Part shown: positions 25,196 through 35,514 of the stretch, piece after piece
Position numbering within the stretch: position 1 is the first letter of the stretch
Layout: the number at the start of each line of letters is the position of its first letter
Assembly: GCF_014859525.1 (NCBI RefSeq)
Contig: NZ_JACUUB010000014.1
Location: forward strand, 1-50,122
Direction: 5' to 3'
DNA length: 50,122 nt
DNA from: Marinobacter sp.
GTDB lineage: Bacteria; Pseudomonadota; Gammaproteobacteria; Pseudomonadales; Oleiphilaceae
Notes under the pieces: generated by a model
What the model was told of the DNA's origin: nothing
The model's input: only the letters and a program-made list of their open reading frames with translations
The model's database searches: none
Translations under genes and position numbers: made by a program

Positions 25196-26242
25196 TCATT
25201 CTACTGAATTAAATGTGGTGCGAACCCCGGCTTTTTTCAAGGCATCAATCACCACTTGTGGATCACTGAGGTTCAGCCAGTGAACATTCGGCCATTTTCG
25301 TAACCAGGTGAGCTGTCGCTTGGCCAGTTGGCGGGTGGCAGCTACGCCTTTACTTACGAACGTCTCATAATCACAACAGTCCGACAGATAATCCCAGGCC
25401 TGACGGTAACCAACGCAGCGCATCGATGGCATGTCTGGATTGAGATCACCTCGCGCCATCAGGGCTTGCACTTCATTCAGGAATCCTGATTGGAGCATTG
25501 CCTGAAAGCGGCGCTGTATTCGCTGATGAAGCCAGGAACGCTCGACTGGCGCCAAGGCAAACTGGAAAACAGTATACGGCAGGCTCGGGCTTTCGTCTGC
25601 CTGCCAACGAGTAATATAGGTGTAATCCTCAATGCCTGACCGATCGCCCTGCACAGAAGTTCCCGACTGCGACTGCCAAATGTCTGAAATTGGCCTTCCG
25701 GTCAATCGGATGACCTCAAGTGCGCGCATCAAACGCTGGCGATTGTTCGGGTGAATCAACCTGGCCGCTATCGGATCATTAGCCTTCAGCTCACGGTGCA
25801 ACTGCTCCCAACCGTGTTCAGCGGCCTCTCGCTCGAGCTGTGCCCGCAGCTCAGGACTGGCTGCAGGCAGATCAGACATACCATGCAGTAGCGCTTTAAA
25901 GTACATCATGGTGCCTCCGACCAGTAGCGGAATACGGCCACGGCCTGTGATCTCAGCCATCTCAATCAGAGCATCGCGACGAAAATCTGCCGCAGAATAG
26001 GTTTCGGCGGGGTCGCAGATATCTATCAATCGGTGTGGCGCGGCTGCCAACTCGTCAGCACTGGGTTTGGCGGTGCCAATGTCCATGCCGCGGTAGATCA
26101 TCGCAGAGTCCACACTGATAATGTCACAAGGCAACCGTCGGCAAAGCTCAAGGGCAAGATCGGTTTTGCCCGAGGCGGTCGGCCCCATCAAAAAGATCGC
26201 TGGCGGAAGGGGCCCGGGGATGTGCACCTCTGATTCAGACAT
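25196..26242 (-). CDS. miaA: tRNA dimethylallyltransferase
   Basis: MiaA attaches the isopentenyl group to A37 of tRNAs that read codons starting with U. The 348-residue product shows the P-loop [30 protein letters not shown], and the family motifs [21 protein letters not shown] and [10 protein letters not shown]. It starts seven bases after mutL stops, within the mutL-miaA-hfq order. Promoters for hfq are often embedded in miaA, but I did not identify one with confidence here. Confidence 0.97.
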   Translation of the reverse strand: MSESEVHIPGPLPPAIFLMGPTASGKTDLALELCRRLPCDIISVDSAMIYRGMDIGTAKPSADELAAAPHRLIDICDPAETYSAADFRRDALIEMAEITGRGRIPLLVGGTMMYFKALLHGMSDLPAASPELRAQLEREAAEHGWEQLHRELKANDPIAARLIHPNNRQRLMRALEVIRLTGRPISDIWQSQSGTSVQGDRSGIEDYTYITRWQADESPSLPYTVFQFALAPVERSWLHQRIQRRFQAMLQSGFLNEVQALMARGDLNPDMPSMRCVGYRQAWDYLSDCCDYETFVSKGVAATRQLAKRQLTWLRKWPNVHWLNLSDPQVVIDALKKAGVRTTFNSVE

Positions 26243-26249
26243 GGCCAGG

Positions 26250-28139
26250 CTAGCGCCCCCTCAGGAACAGTTTGTCGAGCTCAGAGAGTGTGACCAGGGT
26301 CCAGGTTGGACGGCCATGATTGCACTGGCCACTGCGCTCCGTGGCCTCCATGTCGCGCAGCAACGAGTTCATTTCGGGGATCGTCAGTTGCCGGTTTGCC
26401 CGCACCGAGCCATGGCACGCCATGGTCCCCAGCAATTCATGGGTAACGGCTTCAACCCGGTCGCTCTGACCGTGTTCAATCAGATCAGCCAGTACGTCAC
26501 GCACCAACTGCTCGGTATCCGCTCCCCGTAACAAAGCAGGCATTTGCCTTACCGCCAGGGTTTCCGGTCCGATTCGCTCAATCTGCAACCCCAACTGCTG
26601 CAACTCCTCACCGTGTGTCTCTGCCAGCGCAGCCTCCTTCTGGCTGACCGCCAGCGACAAGGGCACCAACAAAGGCTGACTCTTCAGGTCTTGCTCGACC
26701 AATGCACGCTTCATCCGCTCATAAGTGATGCGCTCATGAGCCGCGTGCATGTCAACAACGATCATTCCGGCCCGGCTTTGGGCGAGAATATAAACCCCGT
26801 GCAACTGGGCGATGGCATAACCCAGCGGTGGCTCATCGGCACTGTCTTGCGGGGGGGTGATCGACATAGGCTGCGGCGTATAACCGCCCGGCGCCGGTGC
26901 AACACCGCCGCCTTCATTCAGGGATTGATAGAACCCCATCTGGTCGCTGGCTTTCCATTCCTGCTGGCGCGGCAGGGGTGCGGAATGGCCAAACCCGCCT
27001 TGCGCAGACGCTTGCTCTGAAACCGGGGACGGCTGAGCGCCATAGCCTGCGAGTGCGGGTGCAGGCGAGCCCGCTGATGGCATGGCAGGCTCCCGACCAA
27101 AAGACTGGGCCGCCGCACCTCTTAGCTGATCATCTGGTCGCACATCCGCCAACGCCCGATGCAACGTCCGAAAGATAAAATCATGGACCAGGCGACCGTC
27201 ACGAAATCTGACCTCATGCTTGGTCGGGTGCACATTGACATCTACGGTGGCGGGATCAACGTCCAGGTACAGGACAAAGGCAGGATGGCGGTTGTTGTAA
27301 AGCACATCCCGATAAGCCTGGCGCACAGCATGGCCGACAAGCTTGTCGCGGATCACCCGACCATTCACAAAGAAATACTGCAGGTCAGACTGACTGCGCG
27401 AAAAAGTCGGCAAGGCCACCCAACCCCACAACCTCAGGCCAGTCGCTTCCGCATCGATAATGACGGCGTTGTCGACAAACTGCTGACCGCACAAAGAGCC
27501 AATCCGCCGCTCTTTGTCTACCGCAGACTCTGCGGGCCGTAAGCTCTGCACCACACGCTGGTTATGGCGCAACGTGAAACCCGCATCAAAGCGACTCAGA
27601 GCCTGCCTGCGAATGCACTCTTCTACATGATTGAATTCGGTTTTTTCAGTGCGCATGAACTTGCGCCGTGCCGGGGTATTGAAAAACAGGTCACGGACTT
27701 CGACGGTGGTACCAACTGGATGAGCGGCCGGGGATATTCGTGCATCCATATCACGGCCTTCCACTTCCACTCGTGCAGCGGCTTCCTGATGCTCCGTACG
27801 CGACGTCAGCGACAGGCGAGATACAGAGCTGATACTGGCAAGAGCTTCACCCCGGAATCCGAGCGTGCCAACCGCCTCAAGATCGTCCAGAGTAAGAATT
27901 TTACTGGTGGCATGCCGGCTCAACGCCAGCGGAAGATCGGATTCGTCGATACCGGAGCCGTCGTCACGAACCCGAATCAGCTTGACGCCGCCCTGCTCCA
28001 CCTCGATATCAACCCGGCTTGCACTGGCATCCAGCGCGTTCTCCACCAGCTCTTTAACCACTGATGCAGGGCGCTCCACCACCTCACCAGCAGCAATCTG
28101 GTTAGCGAGCCGGGGCGAGAGCAACTGAATGTGGGGCAT
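26250..28139 (-). CDS. mutL: DNA mismatch repair protein MutL (endonuclease type)
   Basis: MutL links mismatch recognition by MutS to strand incision. The 629-residue protein has the GHKL ATPase motifs ENALDA (34-39), DDGSGI (59-64) and GFRGEAL (94-100), and a proline/glycine-rich linker (about 345-435). The C-terminal dimerisation domain contains [12 protein letters not shown] from residue 463, which fits the DQHA(x)2E(x)4E metal-binding motif of endonuclease-active MutL. It also has ACHGSVRAN and CNHGRPTW near the end. This suggests a MutH-independent system as in Pseudomonas. It starts 21 bases after the amidase stop, with GAGG as Shine-Dalgarno. Confidence 0.96.
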   Translation of the reverse strand: MPHIQLLSPRLANQIAAGEVVERPASVVKELVENALDASASRVDIEVEQGGVKLIRVRDDGSGIDESDLPLALSRHATSKILTLDDLEAVGTLGFRGEALASISSVSRLSLTSRTEHQEAAARVEVEGRDMDARISPAAHPVGTTVEVRDLFFNTPARRKFMRTEKTEFNHVEECIRRQALSRFDAGFTLRHNQRVVQSLRPAESAVDKERRIGSLCGQQFVDNAVIIDAEATGLRLWGWVALPTFSRSQSDLQYFFVNGRVIRDKLVGHAVRQAYRDVLYNNRHPAFVLYLDVDPATVDVNVHPTKHEVRFRDGRLVHDFIFRTLHRALADVRPDDQLRGAAAQSFGREPAMPSAGSPAPALAGYGAQPSPVSEQASAQGGFGHSAPLPRQQEWKASDQMGFYQSLNEGGGVAPAPGGYTPQPMSITPPQDSADEPPLGYAIAQLHGVYILAQSRAGMIVVDMHAAHERITYERMKRALVEQDLKSQPLLVPLSLAVSQKEAALAETHGEELQQLGLQIERIGPETLAVRQMPALLRGADTEQLVRDVLADLIEHGQSDRVEAVTHELLGTMACHGSVRANRQLTIPEMNSLLRDMEATERSGQCNHGRPTWTLVTLSELDKLFLRGR

Positions 28140-28159
28140 ATCCGGGAACTACCTCTTGA

Positions 28160-29491
28160 TCAGGATGAGGGAATACGAATGGTTTGCCCTACCATAACAC
28201 GATCGTCGCTCATCCCGTTAAAGCGCATAAGCTCGCTAACGGTGGTCTGATTCTGCCTGGCAACACCCGATAAGGTGTCGCCGCGCTGAATACGATACTG
28301 ACTGACCTGACCACCGCCCCGCTGATTATCTTTCTGCCAGGCTAACAGCGTGCCAGGCGGGGGAGTCCGGTGAAAATATTCGTTGATTCCATCCATAACA
28401 GCATGGGCCAAGCGGTTCCTGTAGGCCCGAGAACCCAAGTTCTTCTCTTCTGTCGGGTTGGAGATAAAACCTGCCTCGACCAGGATGGATGGGATATCCG
28501 GAGATCTCAACACGGCAAACGCAGCTTGCTCAACCCCCGGCTTGTGAAGCTTGGCCACGTCCCCCAACTTGCCCAATACTGAGCTGCCAACACCCAGACT
28601 TGCATTGATACTGGCGGTCATGGACAAGTCCAGCAAGACACCGGCCAGCACATCATCACGACCCTCCAGCGATAAGCCGCCGGCACCACCGATCAGGTCA
28701 GATCGATTCTCGCTTTGCGCCAACCAGCGAGCGGTTTCACTGGTCGCTCCCCGTTGCGACAACGCAAACACTGAGGCACCGCTTGGCTGCGGCGTGCGAA
28801 ACGCATCAGCATGCACCGAAACAAACAGGTCGGCGTTGTACTTGCGAGCCAGCAGCGTTCGGTTACGCAGTCCGATGTAATAATCCCCGGTACGAGTCAT
28901 TTTGGCGGTAAAGCCTGGCTGCTTATTGATCAGATCCACCAAAACTTTCGACATACTCAAGACAACGTCTTTTTCTCGCGTACCCCGCGGACCAATCGCT
29001 CCCGGGTCTTCGCCACCATGGCCTGGGTCAACCACGATCACAATATCCCGCTTGCCAGCGGCATCCTGCGTCACGGTCGGGCTGGTTGCACGCTCCAAGC
29101 GACTGCCTTTTTCATCAATCAAATCAACCACCAGCCGGTGCCCGTATTGCTGATTGGGCTCCAGCACAAAGCTGCGGGGCTTGATATCACTTTTCAGATC
29201 AAGAACGACTCGCAGATCACCACCATTCCGCGGGGCGCTGCGGATGCGCTGAATCGGGCTACCACTGAGATCGACCGTGCTGAGGTCGGCCTTCAATGAG
29301 GTGTTCTTCAGATCAATCACCAACCTGGACGGCCCGGAGAGCGCAAACACATTGTGATCCACGCTACCTTCGGTATCGAGTACCAGGCGGGTATGATCCG
29401 GTGCCGGCCAAATCCGAACTCCTTCGATCTGACTACCGGCCTGCACCAGACTCGCCGCCAGGGCGAGCATTAACAGCAGAACAATTTTCAT
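28160..29491 (-). CDS. amiB: N-acetylmuramoyl-L-alanine amidase with AMIN and LysM domains
   Basis: This periplasmic zinc amidase cuts the stem peptide from muramic acid so daughter cells can separate. The 443-residue protein has a signal peptide (cleavage near SLVQA, residue 18), an AMIN domain (about 25-125) that targets septal peptidoglycan, and an Amidase_3 catalytic domain (about 150-370) with VDPGHGGEDPGA, SVHADAF and LVEAGFISNPTEE. It ends in a LysM repeat (about 398-441, YRIQRGDTLSGVARQNQTT). Its start overlaps the tsaE stop by four bases. Activation by an EnvC- or NlpD-type LytM factor is expected from the family. Confidence 0.95.
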   Translation of the reverse strand: MKIVLLLMLALAASLVQAGSQIEGVRIWPAPDHTRLVLDTEGSVDHNVFALSGPSRLVIDLKNTSLKADLSTVDLSGSPIQRIRSAPRNGGDLRVVLDLKSDIKPRSFVLEPNQQYGHRLVVDLIDEKGSRLERATSPTVTQDAAGKRDIVIVVDPGHGGEDPGAIGPRGTREKDVVLSMSKVLVDLINKQPGFTAKMTRTGDYYIGLRNRTLLARKYNADLFVSVHADAFRTPQPSGASVFALSQRGATSETARWLAQSENRSDLIGGAGGLSLEGRDDVLAGVLLDLSMTASINASLGVGSSVLGKLGDVAKLHKPGVEQAAFAVLRSPDIPSILVEAGFISNPTEEKNLGSRAYRNRLAHAVMDGINEYFHRTPPPGTLLAWQKDNQRGGGQVSQYRIQRGDTLSGVARQNQTTVSELMRFNGMSDDRVMVGQTIRIPSS

Positions 29492-29985
29492 GAATCCGGT
29501 CCTATCAACTCAATATCGTTCAAAAGCGCCGCCCCAAGCTCCGAGCGGGCGCGCAACACCACCGAACGCCCTTCACCTTGCCGCTCAAGGTGAATCTCGA
29601 TGTCCGGGTCGGGCAGCACGCCCTTGCCCCGCTCTGGCCATTCGATGAGACAAAAATTTCGGCCTGAGAAATAATCCCGGATGCCCATGTACTCCAGCTC
29701 TTCAGGATCGCCCAGGCGATAAAGGTCAAAGTGATAGGCCGGCGGGTCCAGCTCTTCGTAGGGCTCAACCAGCGTGTAAGTGGGGCTCTTTACCGCACCC
29801 TTGTGCCCCAGGCCTCGCATGACTCCGCGGCTCAGGGTCGTTTTGCCCATACCAAGATCACCTTCAAGAAACACGGTAATGCTTTGATCAGAGGATTGAG
29901 CCAGAGCTGCCAGCTCACCTCCCAGTTTTTCGGTTTCCGATTCATTCTCCAGAAACAACCGGCGTTCATTGCCAAAGACAGTCAT
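29488..29985 (-). CDS. tsaE: tRNA t6A modification ATPase TsaE
   Basis: TsaE is the small ATPase that resets the TsaBD complex during threonylcarbamoyl-adenosine (t6A37) synthesis. The 165-residue protein has the P-loop GDLGMGKTTLSRGVMRGLG, the SPTYTLVEPYE motif and HFDLYRL, all characteristic of the YjeE family. It overlaps nnr upstream and the amidase downstream by four bases each, so the three genes are tightly coupled. Confidence 0.96.
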   Translation of the reverse strand: MTVFGNERRLFLENESETEKLGGELAALAQSSDQSITVFLEGDLGMGKTTLSRGVMRGLGHKGAVKSPTYTLVEPYEELDPPAYHFDLYRLGDPEELEYMGIRDYFSGRNFCLIEWPERGKGVLPDPDIEIHLERQGEGRSVVLRARSELGAALLNDIELIGPDS

Positions 29986-31544
29986 AACCCCTCCCGGTCG
30001 TAACCACGGTCTACTTGTTCGGTTTCTCTCAGGATGCGTGGCATGGCCTCAATCACATCGCCAGGCATCAGGCCCATGTATCCGCAATCCTGGGCGGCAC
30101 GATCTGCCGCTGCCAGGTGCAGCGCTGCAGCCATCACCGCAACCTGCGAGGGGTCGCTCATCTGGCCTGCCAATGCGCCAATAATTCCCGACAAGACATC
30201 CCCCATGCCACCGGTCGCCATGCCCGGATTAGCACCAGCAATCACTGCAGGCTGACCAGAACCACCGGCCACGACGGTGCCCGCACCTTTCAAGAGCACC
30301 ACGCCACCCCAGATTGACTGAATCCGCCGGGCGGCCGCCAAGCGATCCGACTCTATCTCGCGGACATCACACCGTAAAAGCCGAGCAGCTTCACCCGGAT
30401 GCGGCGTCAAAATATGGTTATCTGCAACCACCGGCACACGGGTTGCCATCAGGTTAAGTGCGTCGGCATCGAGCACTTTGGGCTTGTCACTTGCCAGCAC
30501 CTGTTGCAGCATCTGCTGGCCCCACGCAGACTGACCTATCCCGGGGCCACAAACCACAACGTCTGCACTCGCCAACAAAGCCGGCAGTTCAGAGCCGTGA
30601 ATCACCCCGTGGGTCATCACCGATGGGCATCGAGCCAAGGCAGCGGTTACGTGCTCCGGCCGGGTCGCCAGCGATACCAGGCCTGCCCCAGCCCTGGACG
30701 CCGCCTCCGCAGCCATAATCCCGGCCCCACCAAACCCTCGATCACCCGCTACCACGAGCACATGGCCAAAATGGCCTTTGTGGGCGTTCAGCGCCCTGAC
30801 CGGCAACCAGTGGCGGCAAGCCTGCCAGTCAAAAAGCCGGGCCATCGGCTGCTCACCGCTTTCGATGACGCCGTCATCCACATCAAGCGTTTCGAAAACC
30901 ACACGGCCACACACATCGGCACCCACGCCGGTATACAAGCCTGCCTTGGCACCAATAAAGGTAACCGTCAGCTCCGCCCGAACCACGAGCCCTTCGGCTG
31001 AGCCGGTGGTGGCATTCAGCCCGGACGGAAGATCCACGGCCAGCACAGGCAGCGCAGCCCGATTAATCTGCTGTATAACCCCGGCAAATGGCTCTCGGGG
31101 CGCTCCGGTAACGCCCGTCCCCAATAATGCATCCACCACCAGCCCACACGATGACAGCTTGTGATCCAGACCGCCCTCGCTGAGCTCGCTCAAGCCGACA
31201 ATCGACACCCCCTCAGCCCGGGCCTTATCCAATGCTTTCAGCGCATCGCCTTGGAGCTTCTCAACAGGTGCAACGGCAATGCACTCCACCGGCAAACCAT
31301 GCCGGTGCGCATTGGCCGCCACCAGATAACCATCGCCACCATTGTTACCCGAGCCACAAAATATCAGTATCGGACCGGGTGTTGGCCAGCGCTTGATCAA
31401 CTGACGAAACGCCGAGCGCGCCGCCGACTGCATCAACTGAAATCCATCAACACCTTGCTGATCAATCAGATAACGATCCATCGCCCGAACCGAATCGGCG
31501 GAATACAGGGCTTCTGGTAGACTGTTCGCAAGGTGCATAGGCAT
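29982..31544 (-). CDS. nnr: Bifunctional NAD(P)H-hydrate epimerase/dehydratase
   Basis: Nnr repairs damaged NADH and NADPH hydrates. The N-terminal YjeF domain epimerises the hydrate and the C-terminal kinase-like domain dehydrates it with ADP or ATP. The 520-residue protein shows CGSGNNGGDGYLVAA in the epimerase half (about residues 60-75) and GDRGFGGAGIMAAEAA, HPGEAARLL and GMATGGMGDVLSGIIGAL in the dehydratase half. It is the first gene of the minus-strand superoperon and starts ATG 31544, divergent from queG. Confidence 0.96.
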   Translation of the reverse strand: MPMHLANSLPEALYSADSVRAMDRYLIDQQGVDGFQLMQSAARSAFRQLIKRWPTPGPILIFCGSGNNGGDGYLVAANAHRHGLPVECIAVAPVEKLQGDALKALDKARAEGVSIVGLSELSEGGLDHKLSSCGLVVDALLGTGVTGAPREPFAGVIQQINRAALPVLAVDLPSGLNATTGSAEGLVVRAELTVTFIGAKAGLYTGVGADVCGRVVFETLDVDDGVIESGEQPMARLFDWQACRHWLPVRALNAHKGHFGHVLVVAGDRGFGGAGIMAAEAASRAGAGLVSLATRPEHVTAALARCPSVMTHGVIHGSELPALLASADVVVCGPGIGQSAWGQQMLQQVLASDKPKVLDADALNLMATRVPVVADNHILTPHPGEAARLLRCDVREIESDRLAAARRIQSIWGGVVLLKGAGTVVAGGSGQPAVIAGANPGMATGGMGDVLSGIIGALAGQMSDPSQVAVMAAALHLAAADRAAQDCGYMGLMPGDVIEAMPRILRETEQVDRGYDREGL

Positions 31545-31676
31545 TCGCCGGAGCTCCGATAAAGAATCCAGTTTAAGAAAACTGGCCAGATACCTGTAAA
31601 GAATAGCAAAACAGGAAAAAAGGTCATAACTTAATCAAATTAAATCTTCGCAGGCTACACCACCAGTATCGCACTC
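31545..31676. other. Divergent nnr/queG intergenic region
   Basis: This 132-base AT-rich region must hold promoters for both divergent genes. It contains a short hairpin, CCAGTTT-AAGA-AAACTGG (31568-31585). I see no hexamer pair convincing enough to call as a promoter on either strand. Confidence 0.4.
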
Positions 31677-32765
31677 ATGACATCAACTCAGAAATCTGAT
31701 GACTCAGCGACGGAACATCCGAACCTGGCCACGCTGCCAGGCCAGATCCGGCAGTGGGCAAAAGCACTGGGCTTTGCCGACGCCGGTATTACCCATGCTG
31801 ACACCGGCCCTCATGCCGAGCGCCTGCAGCAGTGGCTGAGCGCGGGCTACCATGGCGATATGGCCTACATGGCTGATCACGGCGACAAACGCTACACCCC
31901 GGATTCTCTGGTGCCGGGTACTCTGCGGGTGATTTCAGTCCGTATGGACTACCTGACTGCCCCGGACAACCCCGGTCGAGTGCTAGCCAACCGTGAAACC
32001 GCCTATATCACCCGCTATGCCCTGGGACGGGATTATCACAAACTGATGCGCAAGCGGCTGGCCACGCTGGCCAAGCAGATTGACGCGGCGGTCAGCGGTT
32101 ACGATTACCGGGCCTTCGTTGACAGCGCACCGGTTCTGGAACGGGGACTGGCACAACGGGCCGGGTTAGGCTGGATCGGCAAGAACAATATGGTGATTCA
32201 CCCCAAGGCCGGATCGTATTTTTTTCTGGGTGAGATATTCACCAGCGCGCCCTTGCCTGTCGATCCGCCGTTTGATAGCCAACACTGCGGCTCCTGTTCG
32301 GCCTGCCTTGAGGTGTGCCCGACCGACGCTTTTGTGGGCGCTCACTTACTGGACGCACGCCGCTGCATCAGTTATCTGACCATTGAGCTCAAAGGCCCGA
32401 TTCCGGAAGAGCTGCGTTCAAAAATGGGGAACCGGGTGTTTGGCTGCGATGATTGCCAGCTCGTCTGCCCCTGGAACAAGTTCAGCAAACCAACCCGGGA
32501 ATCCGACTTTCTACCCCGTCACAACCTCAACAACTCCGCCCTTGCTGAGCTATTTTTGTGGAGCGAACAAGAATTTATGAAGCGCACCGAAGGCTCCGCC
32601 ATACGCCGAACGGGCTATGAGAACTGGTTGCGCAACCTGGCAGTGGGACTGGGCAACGCCCCGTCCACCATCCCGGTGATCGAGGCATTAAAACAGCGGG
32701 CAAACCACCCCTCTGAACTGGTGCGGGAGCATGTAGCCTGGGCCTTGCGCCAGCACGGACTGTAA
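31677..32765 (+). CDS. queG: Epoxyqueuosine reductase
   Basis: QueG reduces epoxyqueuosine to queuosine at tRNA position 34 using cobalamin and two 4Fe-4S clusters. The 362-residue product shows the family N-terminal region (YMADHGDKRYTPDSLVPGT), RALVDSAPVLERGLAQRAGLGWIGKN-type motif, and the ferredoxin-like CGSCSACLEVCPTDAF and CDDCQLVCPWNKF. The C-terminal part is a HEAT-like repeat (LRNLAVGLGN...HVAWALRQ). It converges with orn, 14 bases apart, with no strong terminator visible between them. Confidence 0.96.
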   Translation: MTSTQKSDDSATEHPNLATLPGQIRQWAKALGFADAGITHADTGPHAERLQQWLSAGYHGDMAYMADHGDKRYTPDSLVPGTLRVISVRMDYLTAPDNPGRVLANRETAYITRYALGRDYHKLMRKRLATLAKQIDAAVSGYDYRAFVDSAPVLERGLAQRAGLGWIGKNNMVIHPKAGSYFFLGEIFTSAPLPVDPPFDSQHCGSCSACLEVCPTDAFVGAHLLDARRCISYLTIELKGPIPEELRSKMGNRVFGCDDCQLVCPWNKFSKPTRESDFLPRHNLNNSALAELFLWSEQEFMKRTEGSAIRRTGYENWLRNLAVGLGNAPSTIPVIEALKQRANHPSELVREHVAWALRQHGL

Positions 32766-32779
32766 CGCCCCGCCTGGGC

Positions 32780-33322
32780 TTACAGCTTGAAGAAGTGCTC
32801 ACGGTAGTGACGCAATTCCTCAATGGAATCGCGGATGTCGTCAAGCGCCAGGTGGCTGCCTTTTTTCTTGACGCCGTCGAGGACGTCGGGGCGCCAGCGC
32901 CGTGCCAGCTCTTTTATGGTCGACACATCAAGATTCCGATAGTGGAAGAAGTCTTCCAGCTCAGCCATATACTTGACGAGAAACCGTCGGTCCTGGCCAA
33001 TGCTGTTACCGCAAAGCGGAGACTGCCCTTTCGCCAGGTGCTGCCTCAGGAAATCGAGAGTGTGTTGTTCGGCCTCGGCTTCGCTGATGGTGCTTGCTTT
33101 AACACGCTGGGTCAGCCCGCTGGCGCCGTGCGTGTTGGTGCACCATTCGTCCATACCCGCCAACACCTCGTCTGGCTGATGCACGGCAATGACCGGACCT
33201 TCCGCCACGACGTTCAGCTCTGAATCAGTGATGATTGTGGCCATCTCGATGATTCTTTCCTGCTCAGGGTCCAGCCCGGTCATTTCCAGGTCTATCCATA
33301 CCAGTCGGTCGCCGTTACTCAT
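32780..33322 (-). CDS. orn: Oligoribonuclease
   Basis: Orn is the DEDDh exonuclease that degrades RNA dinucleotides, including pGpG from c-di-GMP turnover. The 180-residue product from the ATG at 33322 ([19 protein letters not shown]) matches the E. coli length of 181. It carries the DxE motif in IDLEMTG, the central Asp region and the final HxxxxxD pattern ([14 protein letters not shown]). An in-frame TTG six bases upstream gives two extra residues and is less likely. It is divergent from rsgA. Confidence 0.96.
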   Translation of the reverse strand: MSNGDRLVWIDLEMTGLDPEQERIIEMATIITDSELNVVAEGPVIAVHQPDEVLAGMDEWCTNTHGASGLTQRVKASTISEAEAEQHTLDFLRQHLAKGQSPLCGNSIGQDRRFLVKYMAELEDFFHYRNLDVSTIKELARRWRPDVLDGVKKKGSHLALDDIRDSIEELRHYREHFFKL

Positions 33323-33386
33323 AGTCAAACACCTGTGTCATTGCGGTTGGGTGCGGATCTGGCACCATCAAGTTCTGCCTATTGTC

Positions 33387-33404
33387 CATGATTCACGTAT
33401 CATG
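33387..33404. repeat. Small dyad in the orn/rsgA divergent region
   Basis: CATGAT-N6-ATCATG lies about 35-50 bases upstream of the rsgA start codon. A TATCAT that could serve as an rsgA -10 overlaps its right arm. Its -35 region is poor. Confidence 0.3.
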
Positions 33405-33438
33405 TGTCACACCACTTTCCCGCAACGCACGGAACCCA

Positions 33439-34494
33439 ATGGCCAAGCGCAAACTGAACAAACGCCAGCAATGGCGCATCGAGAAAATCCAGAACGAGCG
33501 GACCACCCGTATGGCTCGCCGGGAAAAAGCCGTTGAGGAACAAGCTGAGGCCGGAGAACTGGGGCCGGAGCAGGAGGGGTTAGTCATTGCCCACTACGGG
33601 CAGCAGCTGGACATTGAAGCCCTGGAAGGCGACGAGCCTGGGCGGGTATTCCGCTGTTTTGTGCGGGCCAATATTGACAGCCTGGTGACCGGAGACCGCG
33701 TAGTCTGGCGCCCGGGGAAAAGTGAGACCGGGGTCATCGTTGCCCGCTGTGAGCGAGACAACCTGCTGCAGCGGCCCGACAACTTCGGCGCACTCAAACC
33801 GGTTGCCGCCAACATCGATCACATTATTCTGGTGATTGCACCGGAGCCCGAGCCCCATGACAATCTGATCGACCGCTACCTGGTCGCCTCCGAGAGCTCA
33901 GACATTCCTGCGGTGATTCTGCTTAACAAGACCGACCTGATCAACGATCACAATCAAGAGCAGATTGACACCCTGCTGGCCCGCTATGAAGCACTCGGTT
34001 ACAAGGTTGCCAGGACCTCCGCCACGGCTGGTGACGGCAAACCCGCACCGGAGGTGGAGGCGCTGGTGCGGGATCAAACCACGGTGTTTGTGGGCCAGTC
34101 CGGAGTCGGCAAATCGTCGATTATTCAAACCCTGCTGCCGGATGAGCTGCTACGGGTGGGCGCGGTATCCGAAAGCACCGGCAAAGGCGTACACACCACC
34201 ACCACCGCAAAGCTCTTTCACCTGCCAGCCGGGGGCGACCTGATTGACTCCCCGGGCATTCGCGAATTTGGACTGTGGCACATGACGCCGCAAGAGGTAG
34301 AGTATGGCTTCCGGGAGATCCGCCCGCTGATCGGCATGTGCAAATTCCGGAACTGCCGTCATATGGGCGACCCCGGCTGTGCACTGGATGCCGCAGCCGA
34401 GGCCGGCACCGTGTCCCGGGCGCGACTGAAGAGCTTTCATCGGATCCTGCAAGGCATGGCCGAGCAACAAGCCCGGGGGCTCAAGCTGACCTGA
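33439..34494 (+). CDS. rsgA: Ribosome small-subunit biogenesis GTPase RsgA
   Basis: RsgA is a circularly permuted GTPase that assists late maturation of the 30S subunit. The 351-residue product from ATG 33439 begins MAKRKLNKRQQWRIEKIQ, as in the family. It shows an OB-fold N-terminal part (TGDRVVWRPG), the permuted G motifs in order LLNKTDLI, GQSGVGKSS and DSPGIREFGLW, and the C-terminal zinc motif with CKFRNCRH...C. A longer open frame starting at 33382 is rejected on family alignment. It is followed after 30 bases by the convergent motB stop. Confidence 0.96.
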   Translation: MAKRKLNKRQQWRIEKIQNERTTRMARREKAVEEQAEAGELGPEQEGLVIAHYGQQLDIEALEGDEPGRVFRCFVRANIDSLVTGDRVVWRPGKSETGVIVARCERDNLLQRPDNFGALKPVAANIDHIILVIAPEPEPHDNLIDRYLVASESSDIPAVILLNKTDLINDHNQEQIDTLLARYEALGYKVARTSATAGDGKPAPEVEALVRDQTTVFVGQSGVGKSSIIQTLLPDELLRVGAVSESTGKGVHTTTTAKLFHLPAGGDLIDSPGIREFGLWHMTPQEVEYGFREIRPLIGMCKFRNCRHMGDPGCALDAAAEAGTVSRARLKSFHRILQGMAEQQARGLKLT

Positions 34495-34523
34495 TCACGC
34501 CCAGGCCCGGGTGCGCGCCGGAC

Positions 34524-35483
34524 TTACCAGTTCAGCTCGCCGGGCTCGGGTTGCTGACGTTCCTGGAACCAGTCACCTCTTTCCAGCCGATCTGTCGCTT
34601 CCTGCTGTTCTTCTTCACTAGGACGTGTCAGATCAATAACGGGCTGATCGGACCGTCCCGCGCCGGTTTCTATACCGTCGGCGGTTTTCTTGTTCAGAAC
34701 AATGATGGAAATACGTCGATTGACCGGCGCGACGGGGTTTTCTTTATCGAACAGTACAGAATCACTCAACCCCACCACACGCGCAATCTGCTCCAGGCGC
34801 ACACCGCCAGCGACCAGTGCCCGGCGCGCCGTATTGGCGCGATCTGAAGAAAGCTCCCAGTTTGTATAGCCCGGCCGCCCCCTGAAAGGCGTGGCATCGG
34901 TATGACCGGTAATGCTGAGCTTGTTGTTGACCGAACCCAGGGTATTGGCCAGCTCGAACAAAATGTCCTGGGAATAATACTTGAGTTCTGGCCGCCCGCT
35001 GTCGAACATGGGCCGCCCGGAGCGATCCACAATCTGAATTCTCAGCCCTTCATCAGTAATATCAATGAGCAGCTGATCCTTGAATTCCTGCAAGGTCTCG
35101 TTTTGTTCGATTCGCTCTTGCAGCTCCTGGAACAGCTGCTGCATTCGCCGCTGTTCCAGTGTGTCTGCCAACTGATCTACCACCTCATCCTGAATCTGGA
35201 TACGGCTGGAGTCGATATCCTGAGTAGCTTCGTTAATAACCGAAGCGCTGCCACCAAGGTCCACCGGGCTGGACGAACCACCTTCCATAAAGCCGATAGG
35301 ATCTTTGAAATACCCCTCAATCGCCAGCTTCTGCTCTGGAGACGCTGTCGCCGTTAGCCAGAGCACCAGAAAGAACGCCATCATGGCGGTGGCAAAATCG
35401 GCAAACGCAACTTTCCAGGAGCCACCATGGTGCCCGGCTGCAACGACCTTTTTACGCTTGATGATGATCGGTTGTTCTTCCAC
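34524..35483 (-). CDS. motB: Flagellar stator protein MotB
   Basis: MotB anchors the flagellar stator to peptidoglycan and carries the ion-translocating aspartate. The 319-residue protein has a basic N-terminus (IIIKRKKV), one membrane helix (about residues 27-47) containing D29 in KVAFADFATAMMAFF, and a plug and linker region. A C-terminal OmpA-like peptidoglycan-binding domain follows, with ITGHTDATPF and LSSDRANTARRAL. The start codon is GTG with GGAG seven bases upstream. It follows motA by 31 bases. The pair sits outside flagellar operons, as PA4953-4954 in Pseudomonas (recalled). Confidence 0.95.
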   Translation of the reverse strand: MEEQPIIIKRKKVVAAGHHGGSWKVAFADFATAMMAFFLVLWLTATASPEQKLAIEGYFKDPIGFMEGGSSSPVDLGGSASVINEATQDIDSSRIQIQDEVVDQLADTLEQRRMQQLFQELQERIEQNETLQEFKDQLLIDITDEGLRIQIVDRSGRPMFDSGRPELKYYSQDILFELANTLGSVNNKLSITGHTDATPFRGRPGYTNWELSSDRANTARRALVAGGVRLEQIARVVGLSDSVLFDKENPVAPVNRRISIIVLNKKTADGIETGAGRSDQPVIDLTRPSEEEQQEATDRLERGDWFQERQQPEPGELNW

Positions 35484-35514
35484 ACCCTAACTCCGGCTGC
35501 CGCTGCTCCGATAA

